DNA of 64,000 nt from Ophiosphaerella korrae (lineage: Eukaryota; Ascomycota; Dothideomycetes; Pleosporales; Phaeosphaeriaceae). Below, in pieces: positions 1 to 10,437 of this stretch (the stretch's first letter is position 1; the number at the start of each line of letters is the position of its first letter). Made by a program: the position numbers and the translations under genes. The DNA is taken from the NCBI GenBank assembly GCA_028456385.1, contig JALNQF010000019.1:341921-405920 (forward strand). The letters are read 5' to 3'. The notes beneath the pieces are model-generated. The model worked only from the letters and a program-made list of their open reading frames with translations, made no database searches and was not told the DNA's origin.

Positions 1-102
1 ATTTTGAGAATTCAATTCCTTTGAGGTAGTCGAGCGCATTTTGCTGCTAGTTTACGTTTCAGGCTGACGCTCTGTTATAGGAATTGCTAACACACTTTCA
101 TC

Positions 103-705
103 ATGGGTTTGAGAAAGATGAAAAGCAAGTTCTTCGGATCTAGTTCTTCCTCATCCCAAGTCCCCATCAATATTTCGGCTTCCCACCGTGGTAATGGTCT
201 TCCACCGATGCCGCCAATGCCAACAATACCAGCAGCTATTGGTGCTATCCGCATTCCCCCTCCAGCGCAGCGACCTGTTCAGAAAGTCCAAAAACAGCCT
301 GTACAGGTGGCGCACGTAACGAATGAGAATATTCGAGAGCTACGGGAGCTGATACGCTACCGCTATGCCCTTGATTGTAAAATCTGGGATATTGGAAGGA
401 AGGTCAAGTGGTACCAACGAGATACTGTAGAGGCGGATATGAGGCGATCAGATGCTGCCCTTGCGACCATTCATAACCACCTTGAAGGCTGGGACAGACC
501 AGAGTATTTTGCATCCCCGGAGCAGTACAAAAGGTTCAGAGAAATCAAGGCTAGGATCATGGACTCCCAGACAAGGAATTGGGGAGCAAATCCACCTTGG
601 GCAAAGGAAGAGGCTGAAATTCGAAATAGCGTCCATGAAAAAGATGGAAGGCCCATTCATTATGTTCAACAGGTCAACGTGGCCCGAGGATATCCGAGAT
701 ATTGA
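103..705 (+). CDS. hypothetical protein of a fungal lineage-specific family
   Basis: Single-exon frame of 200 residues. The first 80 residues are low complexity: a serine run near residue 13-19, then a Pro/Met/Ala-rich stretch. The rest, about residues 75-180, is a helical, charged region with 'LRELIRYRYALDCKIWD', 'MRRSDAALATI', and a C-terminal 'NPPWAKEE'. From memory, this arrangement (RYRY-LD-KIW, then a M-R-x-D/A repeat helix, a Trp-Asp motif and a closing PPW) recurs in a large, poorly characterised family of Pleosporales proteins; its function is unknown. The ATG sits in an acceptable context (catcATGg). No signal peptide or membrane segment is visible. Overlapping frames on the minus strand look like shadows. 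I am fairly sure it is a gene, and not sure of any role. Confidence 0.6.
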   Translation: MGLRKMKSKFFGSSSSSSQVPINISASHRGNGLPPMPPMPTIPAAIGAIRIPPPAQRPVQKVQKQPVQVAHVTNENIRELRELIRYRYALDCKIWDIGRKVKWYQRDTVEADMRRSDAALATIHNHLEGWDRPEYFASPEQYKRFREIKARIMDSQTRNWGANPPWAKEEAEIRNSVHEKDGRPIHYVQQVNVARGYPRY

Positions 706-2479
706 CCGATAACGGATGCTACTAGCAGATGAAGGTATCTGCTGAGCACTGCTGCGGCAATGGGCTGGATTGGAGAGACTCATGTATGAGTCATCCCGTC
801 ACGCAAGCATTTCGACTACGAATTTACCGCTTTCGCCCTCTCGAGTGTAGCGGCATAATGAGCGTTACCATGGGATCAATAGCAAGTACAGCTTGGATAT
901 TGTGACACTGATTAAGTTTCGATCTGGCGGCAATTGATGAGATCAATGAAGGACATATGGGGTGGTATTGGGGGAATCCAGCAAATTTGGTGTTGACGTC
1001 TGCGAATAATACATGATACCTGTTTTTCTAAGACAAATATCCGCTCCCACACAGTGACACTACAAGTCAAACTAGCTGTGATCTTGACTTGCAGCGTCTT
1101 GCCCTCTTGGTTTTTCTATTAAGAATCCCTACCGAAAAGTTCAAGACATCTTGTCTGACACATTGCTTCCTCAGAGTTCTGAGTGAATTGTTTCAATCAC
1201 GAACTTTGATCACGTGGAAATTTGATTCACTCAAGCTATAACCCACGACAGGATCCTATAGCCTGGGACTCAATCGTATGTCGCATGTACGTCTATATAT
1301 ACGATATGCTTCGGTTATCAGAATCAATGTCCCATTCGTTCTCTCACTTGAGAGCTCAGCTCATAGAGATGTTGCTTTCTTTAGGGACGTGTTCTATACC
1401 TAGTCTGTGATAACAGGAGCACACATACTAGTTTAGATCATATTACATCTTGACTTGAGAAGTGTACCATAACCCTTATTCCATATTCGTCACTTTCGGA
1501 GACCTTAGATAAGAATTTCCCCAACAGATTTTGGCACATCAGCACAAATGTGATACATGATAGATGTTCGATATGCAAACTTGCCTTTAGATACCCCTGA
1601 AGCTGTTGGTGACGACATCTACATCACTAACTTGCAAGACTCATCTATTCCGGTTGGACAAGAGTGTCAAAGTGATGGTGATTAACCTCGTATAAGATCC
1701 ACATTCTGCGCCACCCAATCGTGTACTGATTAAAGAAAAGCGATTGAGACACTTCTCCCCATTCAACTTGATCATCATCTTCCTCCACGGTATACCTTTC
1801 ATCACTTCAGTCTAGCGATATAGGTATATCTCTCCATAAACTTAGTGTAATGGAATAAAACCTTAACTTCAGACAGCAAACGTCACGAACCAGCTCTCCA
1901 GTCCGAAGGCGAAAGTGAGATGGATAGCTAGATGAAGTACAAAGTTGGAGTCGTGGACAAACCAGAACCATAAAGAAAGTAGTATTTCCAGTCCATGATC
2001 AGTCGAAAGGATCGTATTTTCTTCCACTCGCGATACAATCATGGGTTAGCCTACTCACATATTCGTATTCAAGGACGCACTCCAGTCACTCTCTACACAT
2101 CACTAACATCACCTCTCTGCCCACCATCCTTATCCTAAACACATCCTTTCTTCCTTTTACACCTACATCACTCCACATCACATTACATCACATTACATCA
2201 ACCCACCCAAACACAAGACACACATCAACCTCTTTCAATTCAACACTACTCCCGCCTCCCCCGCCCCCAAATTTACGCACCAACTTCACCCATCCCATTT
2301 TAATTAAATCATACCCATACCCGCTAACAAAATGCACCAGTCCCAACCCAAAAACTAACGCCCCCATTTTGTGTAAACTACAAGAATCCTGAAAAGAAAA
2401 AAAAAACGTCAATCGAACGGCGGGGATAAAGGTACATGTACACATGTGTGGCAAGAAAAGAACGGCACTGCGTGAGAAC
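706..2479. other. intergenic region without recognisable gene
   Basis: About 1.8 kb of ordinary composition between the small hypothetical gene and the 3' end of MED14. Only short open frames of about 60-90 codons occur, and none has family-like sequence. Near 2176-2200 there is a short low-complexity stretch built of acatcacatt units, probably in or near the MED14 3' untranslated region. Nothing else is seen. Confidence 0.6.
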
Positions 2480-5400
2480 TCAGTCGATGTCGATGGGTTC
2501 TTTGCGGGAGCCGGGGCGGGGTATTTGTCTGGGTTGAGGCTGTTGTTGTGGGCGGCCGTTAGGCATTTGGGGGCGGGCGTTTTGCTGCATGGATTGTTGC
2601 TGGGCCCTGTTTTGATTTTGTGCCTGTTGTTGCTGCTGAGTGTGCTGGGCTTCTTGGTGGCGAAGTTGTTGCATGCGGTGGTTGAATTGTTGTTGGCTGC
2701 TGCTGAATTGGGGGTGTCCGCTGGTTTGTTGTTGGGCCTGGGTTGGTGCTGGGAGTTTTTGCACTGGGGTTTCGAGAGGAGGCGGTGCCTTGTACCCGCC
2801 TTCCATCATGCAGCTGAGGACGGTATCGTTGAGCCGTTGGAGTGCTTCGCCTACACCATCGATGTTGGCGATCAGGCCGTTGCGTGTGCCGAAAAACCGT
2901 TGACCCTTGCCGGCAAACAGCTCTTGGAGCTTCGCTTGGAGATTCTCCAGTCTCCTATGATTCGGTCTCCGTTCGGGGCTGGGCCGCAAGTCAGGGGAAT
3001 GCGAGTGCTTCTTCATGCTGTCCTCGATGAACCAATGGACTTTGTCATCTTTTGGCTGTGCACGAATGTCAAAGCTACACACAGGATTCTCATAGGTGAG
3101 TCGGTATTTGAACATGGAGTGGACATGGATAGCTGGATTCCGGTAGTTGGCATTCCCAGGGTGAATTTCGAGAGCATTAAGTGCGGTGACAATTGGCCGT
3201 GTCAGGACGAGAGCGGTACAGAATCGGTCAAGGCCGTTATTATCGCCAGCGAACATTGATGGAATAGCGGGAACGCGCTCATTTGCGATCTCTGTGAGCA
3301 GCCTGTGAACTCTGAAGTGTGGGTTGTGAGGGGACATTTCGATTGTGATTTCGTTTTCAACGCTGAAACTGACGGCTGCGGTGTGTGGCGAGGGACCGTA
3401 TTGGAACTGTACACGTTGGAGCGAGGACGAGCCAAGAAGCATTTGTCGCTTTTGCAGTGTGGATGCGAAGGAGCGGAGACGGTTGACGTCGTGTAAACGC
3501 GCTCGAAGCTCACCGAGAATATCTTCGCCAAATGGTGTTGATAGTAATATCCTGAAGCTCCCATCTTCTGCAAATTTGAATCCACTCTGTGGCGAGGCAG
3601 CCATAAGCCTTTGCATGTCTGCAGCTGCAGCCTTGACCATCCGACCAGCTGCAATGTGCCATACATTGCCACCTTCGGGACTCAGCCCCTGACATATTAC
3701 CGCAATGTTTGGTTCAAGCCATGGTTCTTCGCCTGGCCGTGTTACCAAAAGATCGGCGGTGTTCAAGTAGAGTGCCCAGCTTCGAGCAACGCGGCGGACC
3801 CCAGTAGCTGTCTTGGCTTGTCCAAACTCGTACCGCAGACTAAATGGTTTCTTCTCACTCTCGAGCTTCCGGGCAGTCACACGAGTTGACAGAAGTTGAA
3901 CGCCGACTCGTTGAAGGCTAGCCAATGTGGTGCGGTTGATTCTCAATATGCTTCCATCTGGTCTGTTTATCTTGATCTGTTCGGCGTATTCGATAGCTGA
4001 ACCGTCGCTACCAATCTGGAAAATCCACCATGAACAGCCAGAAACATCTATGACAGCCGCCAGAGACCAGCCTCGCGACCATCCACGTGGTGAATACATT
4101 ACATACTGGAGAATTTCCAAGCTGACGACTGACTTAATAACATCTAGATGCAAGGATTGCCTCATGGCTGTGTGCCACCCTAGTTGCTGTGCGTGCGACT
4201 GGACAAGATCCCGAAGGGTCTGAGCCAACAGTTGCGTGAGAATATTGGCTATCTGCTTCGGCTCTCTACCCTGATTGAATGCATATTCCGCCTTGGCTGA
4301 TAACGAGGTGGCAGGTTGCAGAATGTAGCTACCAGTGACCGGCTCCAGATACAACGATGTCGAATTGCTGCTTGGTCCTAGAGTGACCTCGAGCTTGCAG
4401 TCTGCAGGCTCAGATTTGGATAGGTTAGCGTGCGCGGTAATCTGGGAGTTGAAATGTTCTTTCGTGGTACAGAGAATCTCGTTGGTGTGACGTGCAACAA
4501 CTCGCTTGATGATTCGGCCAAATGATAGATCTTTCCAATCAAACTCGAAATTTACATCTTTCACTTCGATTCCTTGACGGAACCAGCGAGTAGTTAGTGA
4601 AGGGAGAGCAGGACCCCGCCAAGAAGATTTTGCGTTCTTCAATTTGTTGTTGGAAATGCCGATCTCGATCCAATTCTTCTTCCCCGGACGATCGACCCAG
4701 TATGATACGACAAGCTCACGATGCACTTTTTCAACTTTCAGCGAGCCTGCCCACCCGGAGCTAGCTAGCCGCAAGGCCTGAGAGCGGAGAACAGAAATCT
4801 TATGAGTAAGTATAAAGTTGCAGAGAAAATCGAATAGACCGGGGAGCCCTTTTTCTCTAACAACAAAGTCGGCCTGATTCTTCAGATGAATATAGAAATG
4901 ACTGCCGACGGAGATTGAGGGTGCTGGAGAGAATAGGAGGCGAACGTCGACAAACCACCACTGTTCCGAAGTGTCTTCGACAAAGGAAACAACGTCAAAT
5001 TCCAGTTCGTTCTCGATGACGAATGTGGCGCGTCCAGACTGTATCCGCCAGTTCCGCAGTCGCCGTGGAAGATTTTCGTGAACATTTAACCGTATCGAAA
5101 GTGAATTATTCATATAACGTAAGAGCTTGAGGGCCTGTGTAGAAGAGATGGGTTCGGGGGGGATGTAACCTAGCGTTGGCATCCATGAAGCTTTGCTGGT
5201 GGACATGATTGCCAATGCAGTGGGGATATCTGGATTGCGCTCTCCGGCGGCGCTGGAGTAAAGCTTAATTCGCTCGATTTGCGCATCTACGAAATCCATG
5301 TGGTTGTTTTGCTCCCTTGCCCATGAGAAAATGTCGATAAGCTTGGAAACATCGGCAGCTGCTTTCTTGCCCCATTCGGTGAGTACTAGTAATTTGATGA

Positions 5401-5839
5401 ACTTGGCTCGGTTGTCCTGGGCAAACTTCATGAGGAGCAGCTTCTTCCGTTTATTCGTCTCTGCATTCTCTTGGCTGACATGGGCGCCAAGGCCGTTGGG
5501 TAGGACACCATTTGTTTGCTGAACAAGGGGCAGCTCAGCCATGGTCTGGAGGAGTTCAAGGAGCTCATTGAATGTTTCCTGTGAGATGCGCTCCAACAGG
5601 GTTGGGAGAGAGTGGTAGGCCTCTTGCGCAACGTGCACGATCTCGGGCGGCAGCTCCGAAAACTGGTCGGGGGTGGGGACTATTGGTGCTGACACAGCCA
5701 TGGCATTACCAGCGCCCACAGGTAGATCTCGCTGTTCGCCGTTGATCATTTTGCCGTCGAAGCTGCGCTTCTTGCTGTCCACATCTCCCCTTAGGCTGGT
5801 GTATGCACCAGGTTCGGGATTCATGGTGAAGCCTGGCAT
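2480..5839 (-). CDS. MED14: Mediator complex subunit 14 (Rgr1 type)
   Basis: One uninterrupted exon encoding 1119 residues. MED14 is the scaffold subunit joining head, middle and tail of Mediator, the coactivator that bridges transcription factors and RNA polymerase II in the nucleus. The family domain begins near residue 65 with 'LPPEIVHVAQEAYHSLPTLL', and continues through 'RAKFIKLLVLTEWGKKAADV' and 'ALKLLRYMNNSLSIRLNVHE', which are the typical N-terminal MED14 blocks. The long beta-rich middle follows, with no catalytic motifs, as expected. The last 110 residues are a Gln/Pro-rich tail with runs of QQQ, common in fungal copies. Two nearby methionines (residues 1 and 6) could both serve as start. 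Length agrees with other fungal Rgr1 proteins (about 1000-1150). It is divergent from the ATG22-like gene. Confidence 0.93.
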   Translation of the reverse strand: MPGFTMNPEPGAYTSLRGDVDSKKRSFDGKMINGEQRDLPVGAGNAMAVSAPIVPTPDQFSELPPEIVHVAQEAYHSLPTLLERISQETFNELLELLQTMAELPLVQQTNGVLPNGLGAHVSQENAETNKRKKLLLMKFAQDNRAKFIKLLVLTEWGKKAAADVSKLIDIFSWAREQNNHMDFVDAQIERIKLYSSAAGERNPDIPTALAIMSTSKASWMPTLGYIPPEPISSTQALKLLRYMNNSLSIRLNVHENLPRRLRNWRIQSGRATFVIENELEFDVVSFVEDTSEQWWFVDVRLLFSPAPSISVGSHFYIHLKNQADFVVREKGLPGLFDFLCNFILTHKISVLRSQALRLASSGWAGSLKVEKVHRELVVSYWVDRPGKKNWIEIGISNNKLKNAKSSWRGPALPSLTTRWFRQGIEVKDVNFEFDWKDLSFGRIIKRVVARHTNEILCTTKEHFNSQITAHANLSKSEPADCKLEVTLGPSSNSTSLYLEPVTGSYILQPATSLSAKAEYAFNQGREPKQIANILTQLLAQTLRDLVQSHAQQLGWHTAMRQSLHLDVIKSVVSLEILQYVMYSPRGWSRGWSLAAVIDVSGCSWWIFQIGSDGSAIEYAEQIKINRPDGSILRINRTTLASLQRVGVQLLSTRVTARKLESEKKPFSLRYEFGQAKTATGVRRVARSWALYLNTADLLVTRPGEEPWLEPNIAVICQGLSPEGGNVWHIAAGRMVKAAAADMQRLMAASPQSGFKFAEDGSFRILLSTPFGEDILGELRARLHDVNRLRSFASTLQKRQMLLGSSSLQRVQFQYGPSPHTAAVSFSVENEITIEMSPHNPHFRVHRLLTEIANERVPAIPSMFAGDNNGLDRFCTALVLTRPIVTALNALEIHPGNANYRNPAIHVHSMFKYRLTYENPVCSFDIRAQPKDDKVHWFIEDSMKKHSHSPDLRPSPERRPNHRRLENLQAKLQELFAGKGQRFFGTRNGLIANIDGVGEALQRLNDTVLSCMMEGGYKAPPPLETPVQKLPAPTQAQQQTSGHPQFSSSQQQFNHRMQQLRHQEAQHTQQQQQAQNQNRAQQQSMQQNARPQMPNGRPQQQPQPRQIPRPGSRKEPIDID

Positions 5840-6941
5840 GCTACGACCCCCTTCCTGCGACCCACCGGCGCACTCGCCACTGCCCTTCCGTGGGGAGTCT
5901 CAAGGAAGGCGCGTCCCAGTCTCCAGAGCGCCGCGTGTGGAAGTTGTCTGGCGTGGTTGCAGGCGGAAGGTGGTCCTGCGCGGAAGGAGTTGCGCGCGCA
6001 GACCGTCAACGTGGGCAAGGGCGGCCGTCTGGTTGGGAAAGTAGCCCAGTGCAGCAGGAAGGCACGGCTGGCGCAGTGAAATAGAGGCGAGTCGGTAAGA
6101 GGGCCACGGCGGAAGGGGCGACGTGAAGGTAATCGAAAGCAGCGCGCGGCCGTGTATAAAGACGGGAGGGGGGGGGGCCTTTGACAGCAAGCAAGCAAGC
6201 AGGCGGGTTTATCGCATGTCGACAAAGAACGCGCGAACAAGCTAGGACAGCAGTCGCGATGGCACGGCGGTCGGAAGGTGTGAGAGAAGGCGATGGGAGT
6301 GTGCGCGGCGGCGATTCGTTTTGGCGGTGGCGGTGGTGGTGAGGGTGATGTTGGCGATCAGGTGAAGCGTGAGGATGCGTGAGGCCAGCCAGGATGCCTG
6401 CGTCAGGGCCTTGGCGAGTATCCTCGAGCCCTGGCCGAGCGCGAGCCCTGCTGCCCTGCATCTCCGGCTCCCAGCCGACGACCGTCGTGCCCTCGCACAG
6501 ATCGCCGCACTATGTACATAGATGTTACGTAGCAGCCAAATACTGCCGGCTCCAACTCCCATCGAGCCGCATGCACGCTCCTCAATAGCTGCTGCTGCAG
6601 AGCCGTGGACAACACGCGCTATCGTCTCTGGCGAGGCTCCATATTGCCTAGTAGGCCGTTTATCAGATGTTCAGGTCATGCTGCATTCAGCACACCCTGC
6701 ACAGCACACACCAGCATGCCGGTCCAATCCATGGATCGACTGCCCCCCAACAACACTCCGCTTTGCGCCTCCGTCTCCCCAGATCCTTCTGCTGCTCTTA
6801 GGCTGCCAAACTTACTGTCAATCTGCCAAACTCTCTATTGTCCTGCTAGCTTCTCCCGGCTGAACTCCTGCTTTCCCCTTCCGTGGCCATGTCTCAGCTG
6901 TGGTGACGCGCCTCTCCACCAATTAGCGCTCGCCTTTGACC
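5840..6941. promoter_or_regulatory. shared upstream region of MED14 and the ATG22-like gene
   Basis: About 1.1 kb between two divergent start codons, markedly GC-rich and CpG-rich from about 5850 to 6500. Several overlapping open frames of 100-150 codons exist here on both strands. Their translations are Arg/Pro/Ala-rich and low complexity, as expected from GC-rich DNA, so I read them as chance frames in the two promoters and 5' leaders. A poly-G run lies at 6168-6177. No clear TATA box was found. Confidence 0.5.
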
Positions 6942-9093
6942 ATGACGCCTCGCGCGCCTGTGCCTGAACACATACCGCCTTACCGACGTCAGCTGTTGCG
7001 AGACGACTCGACCTACTCCAAGCTCTCCGTCCCCATCTCGTCGCGCTCTGACGAGGCCGACGATGAGCAGAGTACTGACCCAAGCTACTACGACATGGAG
7101 TCTCGCCCAGATGAGCCTCTCTATGAGGGCGAGGACACGCGCCTGACCAGTGACAAGGAGCTGTCCGGCTTCTACATGTATGGATGGGCTGCAGAGGCAT
7201 GACGCAATTGTCCCCACACACCACCTATGGCTCGACTAACAATTCAAAGGTCTTCGTCGTATGCGGCATTGGCTCCTTTATTCCCGTTACGCTTGAGCAA
7301 CTTGCGCGCGAAAATGGAGTCCTGCTCTCCGACCGCACCACGCCGTGCAAGGCCACACGGCCTGCCAACACTCCCGCCTTCTCCGCCTTCTCAATCAATT
7401 CATTCGAAGCTCCCTTGGGGCCAAGTCCAGAAAAAGGGCAATGCGTCGTTCACATTCTCGGCGTCGAAATCAACACTGCGAGCTTCGCAATGTACACCTT
7501 CAGCATATCCGTGCTGATCCAGGCACTGCTGATTATCAGCATGAGCGGTGCCGCCGACCACGGCAGATTCAGAAAGACATTCCTCCTCTGGTTTGCATTC
7601 GTAGGAAGCATTTCCACCATGCTGTTCCTACCCGTAGTACCCAGCGTCTACCTTCTCGGCGCCCTCCTCGCAATCATCGCAAATACGTGTTTCGGCGCAA
7701 GCTTCGTATTATTAAACAGCTTCCTCCCCTTACTCGTCCGATTTCACCCAACTGTCCGCTACCCAGACTCCACTCCAGAAGACTCTTTTGCCGACGAAAG
7801 CGAAGACGATCTCGAGACTCCAACCCAGGAACGCCTCGCCCACGAAGCCCACTGGGCTAACCGCCTCTCCCAAGAAGAAAACGTGCTTGACGAAGTCGCC
7901 GACGCAACAACCGCGCTCCTCCCCTCTAACCCCTCTGTCCTCGACCTCACCAGCCCACGCGCCAAAAGCCCCGCTGCCCCATCCCAAGAACTCGCCCTGA
8001 GCACCAAGATTTCCTCCTATGGCATAGCAATCGGCTACACCGCCGCGCTCCTCGTCCAAACCATTGGCATCGTCGTCGTCATTCTCTTCCGCTCCTCAAA
8101 CTTTGGCCTCCGTCTCGTCCTCTTCGTAATCGGCCTCTGGTGGTTCATTTTCACACTCCCTTCCGCCCGCTGGCTACGCCCCCGCCCCGGCCCTCCACTA
8201 CACCTCGCACCGCAATCCAGCGGCTTCCACACCGCCCTCGCATACTTCACCTACTCATGGAAATCCCTCGCGCGCACCGCATCCCATGCGCGACTCCTCA
8301 AAGACGTCCTCCTCTTCCTCGCAGCCTGGTTCCTCCTCTCAGACAGCATCGCCACTGTCAGCGGCACAGCTGTGCTCTTCGCCAAAACAACTCTCGGCAT
8401 GAGCTACGCCATGCTCGCCCTCATCAACGTAATCGCCACCCTCTCCGGCGTCCTCGGCGCCTTCACCTGGTCGCGCCTCTCCTCCCTCTTTTCCCTATCC
8501 CCCACCCACACCATCCTCGCCTGCATCGTCCTCTTCGAAGTCATCCCGTTGTATGGCCTGCTCGGTTACATCCCCGCCATCCAGCGCCTCGGCTACCTCG
8601 GCCTCCAGCAGCAGTGGGAAATGTATCCTCTCGGCGCCGTCTATGGCTTCGTCCTCGGCGGCCTGAGCTCCTACTGCCGCGCCCTCTTCGGCGAACTCAT
8701 CCCCCGCGGCTACGAAGCGCAGTTCTACGCACTGTACGCTATCACCGATAAGGGGAGCAGCGTCTTTGGACCTGCTATCGTCGGCGCAATTACCGATCGC
8801 TTCGGCGAAATTAGACCCGTATGTTTTGATTCTCCCCCCCCCCCTTCCCCTCGTTCCCTTGATTGACATGTTTCCTTTAGGCATTCTGGTTTCTGGCAGT
8901 TCTTGTCGGCCTCCCGTTTCCAATCATGTTGCTTGTCAATGTGGATCGTGGGAGGGAGGAGGGTGCGGCGTTGGCGAAGAAGTTGGAGGAGTTGGCGATG
9001 GAGGCGGATGAGGTTGGTGGTGGGGAGGATGATAATCTGTCGCAGGAGGTGCGGGATGGGCTGGAGGAGTCTTTTTCGTATCAGCGCTCGTAA
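6942..9093 (+). CDS. ATG22: Atg22-type vacuolar amino-acid effluxer (MFS)
   Basis: Three exons, 6942-7196, 7250-8818 and 8881-9093, give 678 residues. Atg22 proteins sit in the vacuolar membrane and export amino acids released by autophagy. The joined protein reads '[11 protein letters not shown]' then '[19 protein letters not shown]', the diagnostic first membrane segment (about residues 86-104), followed by a loop with '[12 protein letters not shown]'. Roughly ten more hydrophobic segments follow, including '[10 protein letters not shown]' and '[26 protein letters not shown]'-type blocks, and the end of the transporter fold, '[17 protein letters not shown]'. Exon 3 adds a last membrane helix and an acidic tail. 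A 90-residue acidic loop near 190-280 is typical of filamentous fungi. Intron 1 (53 nt) starts with GC, not GT, but has a good branch site (ctaac); intron 2 carries a C-rich tract. The codon two triplets upstream is TTG, so ATG at 6942 is the start. Confidence 0.9.
7197..7249 (+). other. probable GC-AG intron of the ATG22-like gene
   Basis: Exon 1 must stop after GAG at 7196 and resume with GTC at 7250 to give the conserved YGWAAE-VFVVCG join. The bases between start 'gcatga' and end 'caaag', with a branch-like 'gactaac' 10-17 nt before the end. Reading straight through gives a stop (TGA at 7200-7202). The 53-nt length matches the other introns of the window. Confidence 0.75.
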
Positions 9094-9299
9094 GGCGTTG
9101 CATTGCGGGTGTTGTGGCGCATGCATACATTAGAGAGGCGTTTATTTTTGGTGCGTTTGGATAGCAGTGTTGGAGGGGAGATTTAGGTTGACGATCGATT
9201 AATATGAGCATGGGAAATTGGTACTTGAGAGGTGGACAATGTGTACATCATGTGCATCTGCCACGAATATACCATCCTTCATCCGCTAGAACCTCACAT

Positions 9300-10165
9300 C
9301 TACTCGTCCAGCCCCAACGCTTCCCTCAACTCCTCCCTCTTCTCCTTCTCCTCCACTCCATCCTCAATAAACCTCCACACATCCCTCGCCACAACCTCCC
9401 TCCTCCGCGCAACGCTCACGCTCGCCTTCCACTCGCGCTCCACCTCCTCTCTCTGTTCCGGCGTCACCTTTTTCGCCTTCCCTGCCTTCAGACTCTCCAG
9501 CCGAGCCAAGATCTCGCCTTTCTCGGCCTCGAGCGCCTGCACATTGGCGATCAGGTCCGCGGTGCTGAGCTCCGAGTTCAGGGAAGATAGCGTGCTGCGC
9601 AGGGTCTTGGCTGTGGCGATGAGGTGCGCGGTTTGCTCGCGGAGGGAGGCGAGGTGTGTGTCGAGGGCGACGACTTGCTCCGAGGTGAATGAGGTGGAGG
9701 GGTCCTAGGTGGTGTTAGTGCTGTGAAGTACAATATGCGTTTGGGGGGAAGGATACCTGGATGGCATGGTACACGATTTGTTTTCCTGGTGGAGATTAGT
9801 CGTGTTGAAGGAAAAGTGAGTGGTGTATCTACTCACCGGCTGGACGGCCCTCGATCTGCTTCTGCTCGTGGAGGTCTTTGAGGACTTTGGCTGCGGCGGC
9901 TGCTTTGTTGTCAGACATTGATGCAGTAATTAGGCCGGAGTTGCTTAGACCTTTAGTTACTTTGTTGTGCAGATTTGCAGAGACATCTATCGCAGAATAT
10001 GGTCGGTTTTGTTTGCCTGCGGACTGTTGGTGAGTATGCCTAGTGGTGCTTGCCAGACTTGAAGCATGAACAGACACATGAAACGAATGACTTACGCAGG
10101 TATTGCAGAACCAGATCAGCGGCCTCGTTAGGAGAAGCCTTCTCTTCTTTCTTTCGAGGCGCCAT
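9300..10165 (-). CDS. HOP2: homologous-pairing protein 2 (Hop2/TBPIP)
   Basis: Four exons on the minus strand: 10165-10096, 10016-9837, 9785-9757 (only 29 nt) and 9704-9300, giving 227 residues, the usual length of the family. Hop2 pairs with Mnd1 and helps Dmc1/Rad51 in strand invasion in meiosis. The N-terminal winged-helix part is clear: 'EAADLVLQYLRKQNRPYSAI', then 'DVSANLHNKVTK' and the 'LKDLHEQKQIEGRPAGKQIVY' block (about residues 60-90). A leucine-rich coiled coil follows ('LASLREQTAHLIATAKTLRS'), then the C-terminal capping helices with 'VTPEQREEVEREWK' and 'RDVWRFIEDGV'. All exon phases agree (1, 1, 0). The gene is tail-to-tail with the ATG22-like gene, 206 bp apart. Confidence 0.93.
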
Positions 10166-10437
10166 TGTATGGACGGTTGCCTATATGAGGCAGTAGTGTT
10201 CGGTGTTGGAAGATACATGGCGAGTTTTGTGCTGTTGTAGGCCGACGCGAACGACGCGAGCGCGTCAAGAGGAAGGCATGACTCTTCTAATGTAGGTAAG
10301 AGCTAAACACCACTATACTAAATATGAATCACCTTGTCGTCTTGGAACATAATCTGACAGTAAAGTCCGGGTTTTTTCAATTGCTTTCGAGACATACTGG
10401 GTCGTCCCATATGAGATGCATTGCTTGATATTTCCCC

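Noticed and set aside
2444..3259. 271-codon open frame on the plus strand
   Set aside because: Lies wholly antisense to MED14; its Leu/Gly/Cys-rich translation comes from the Gln/Pro-rich MED14 tail read backwards.
5821..6615. Several overlapping frames of 100-150 codons on both strands upstream of MED14
   Set aside because: Arg/Pro/Ala-rich, mutually overlapping and without domain; explained by GC-rich promoter DNA with few stops.
8140..8751. 203-codon plus-strand frame, very rich in Arg, Pro and His
   Set aside because: Sits inside the main exon of the ATG22-like gene in another frame.
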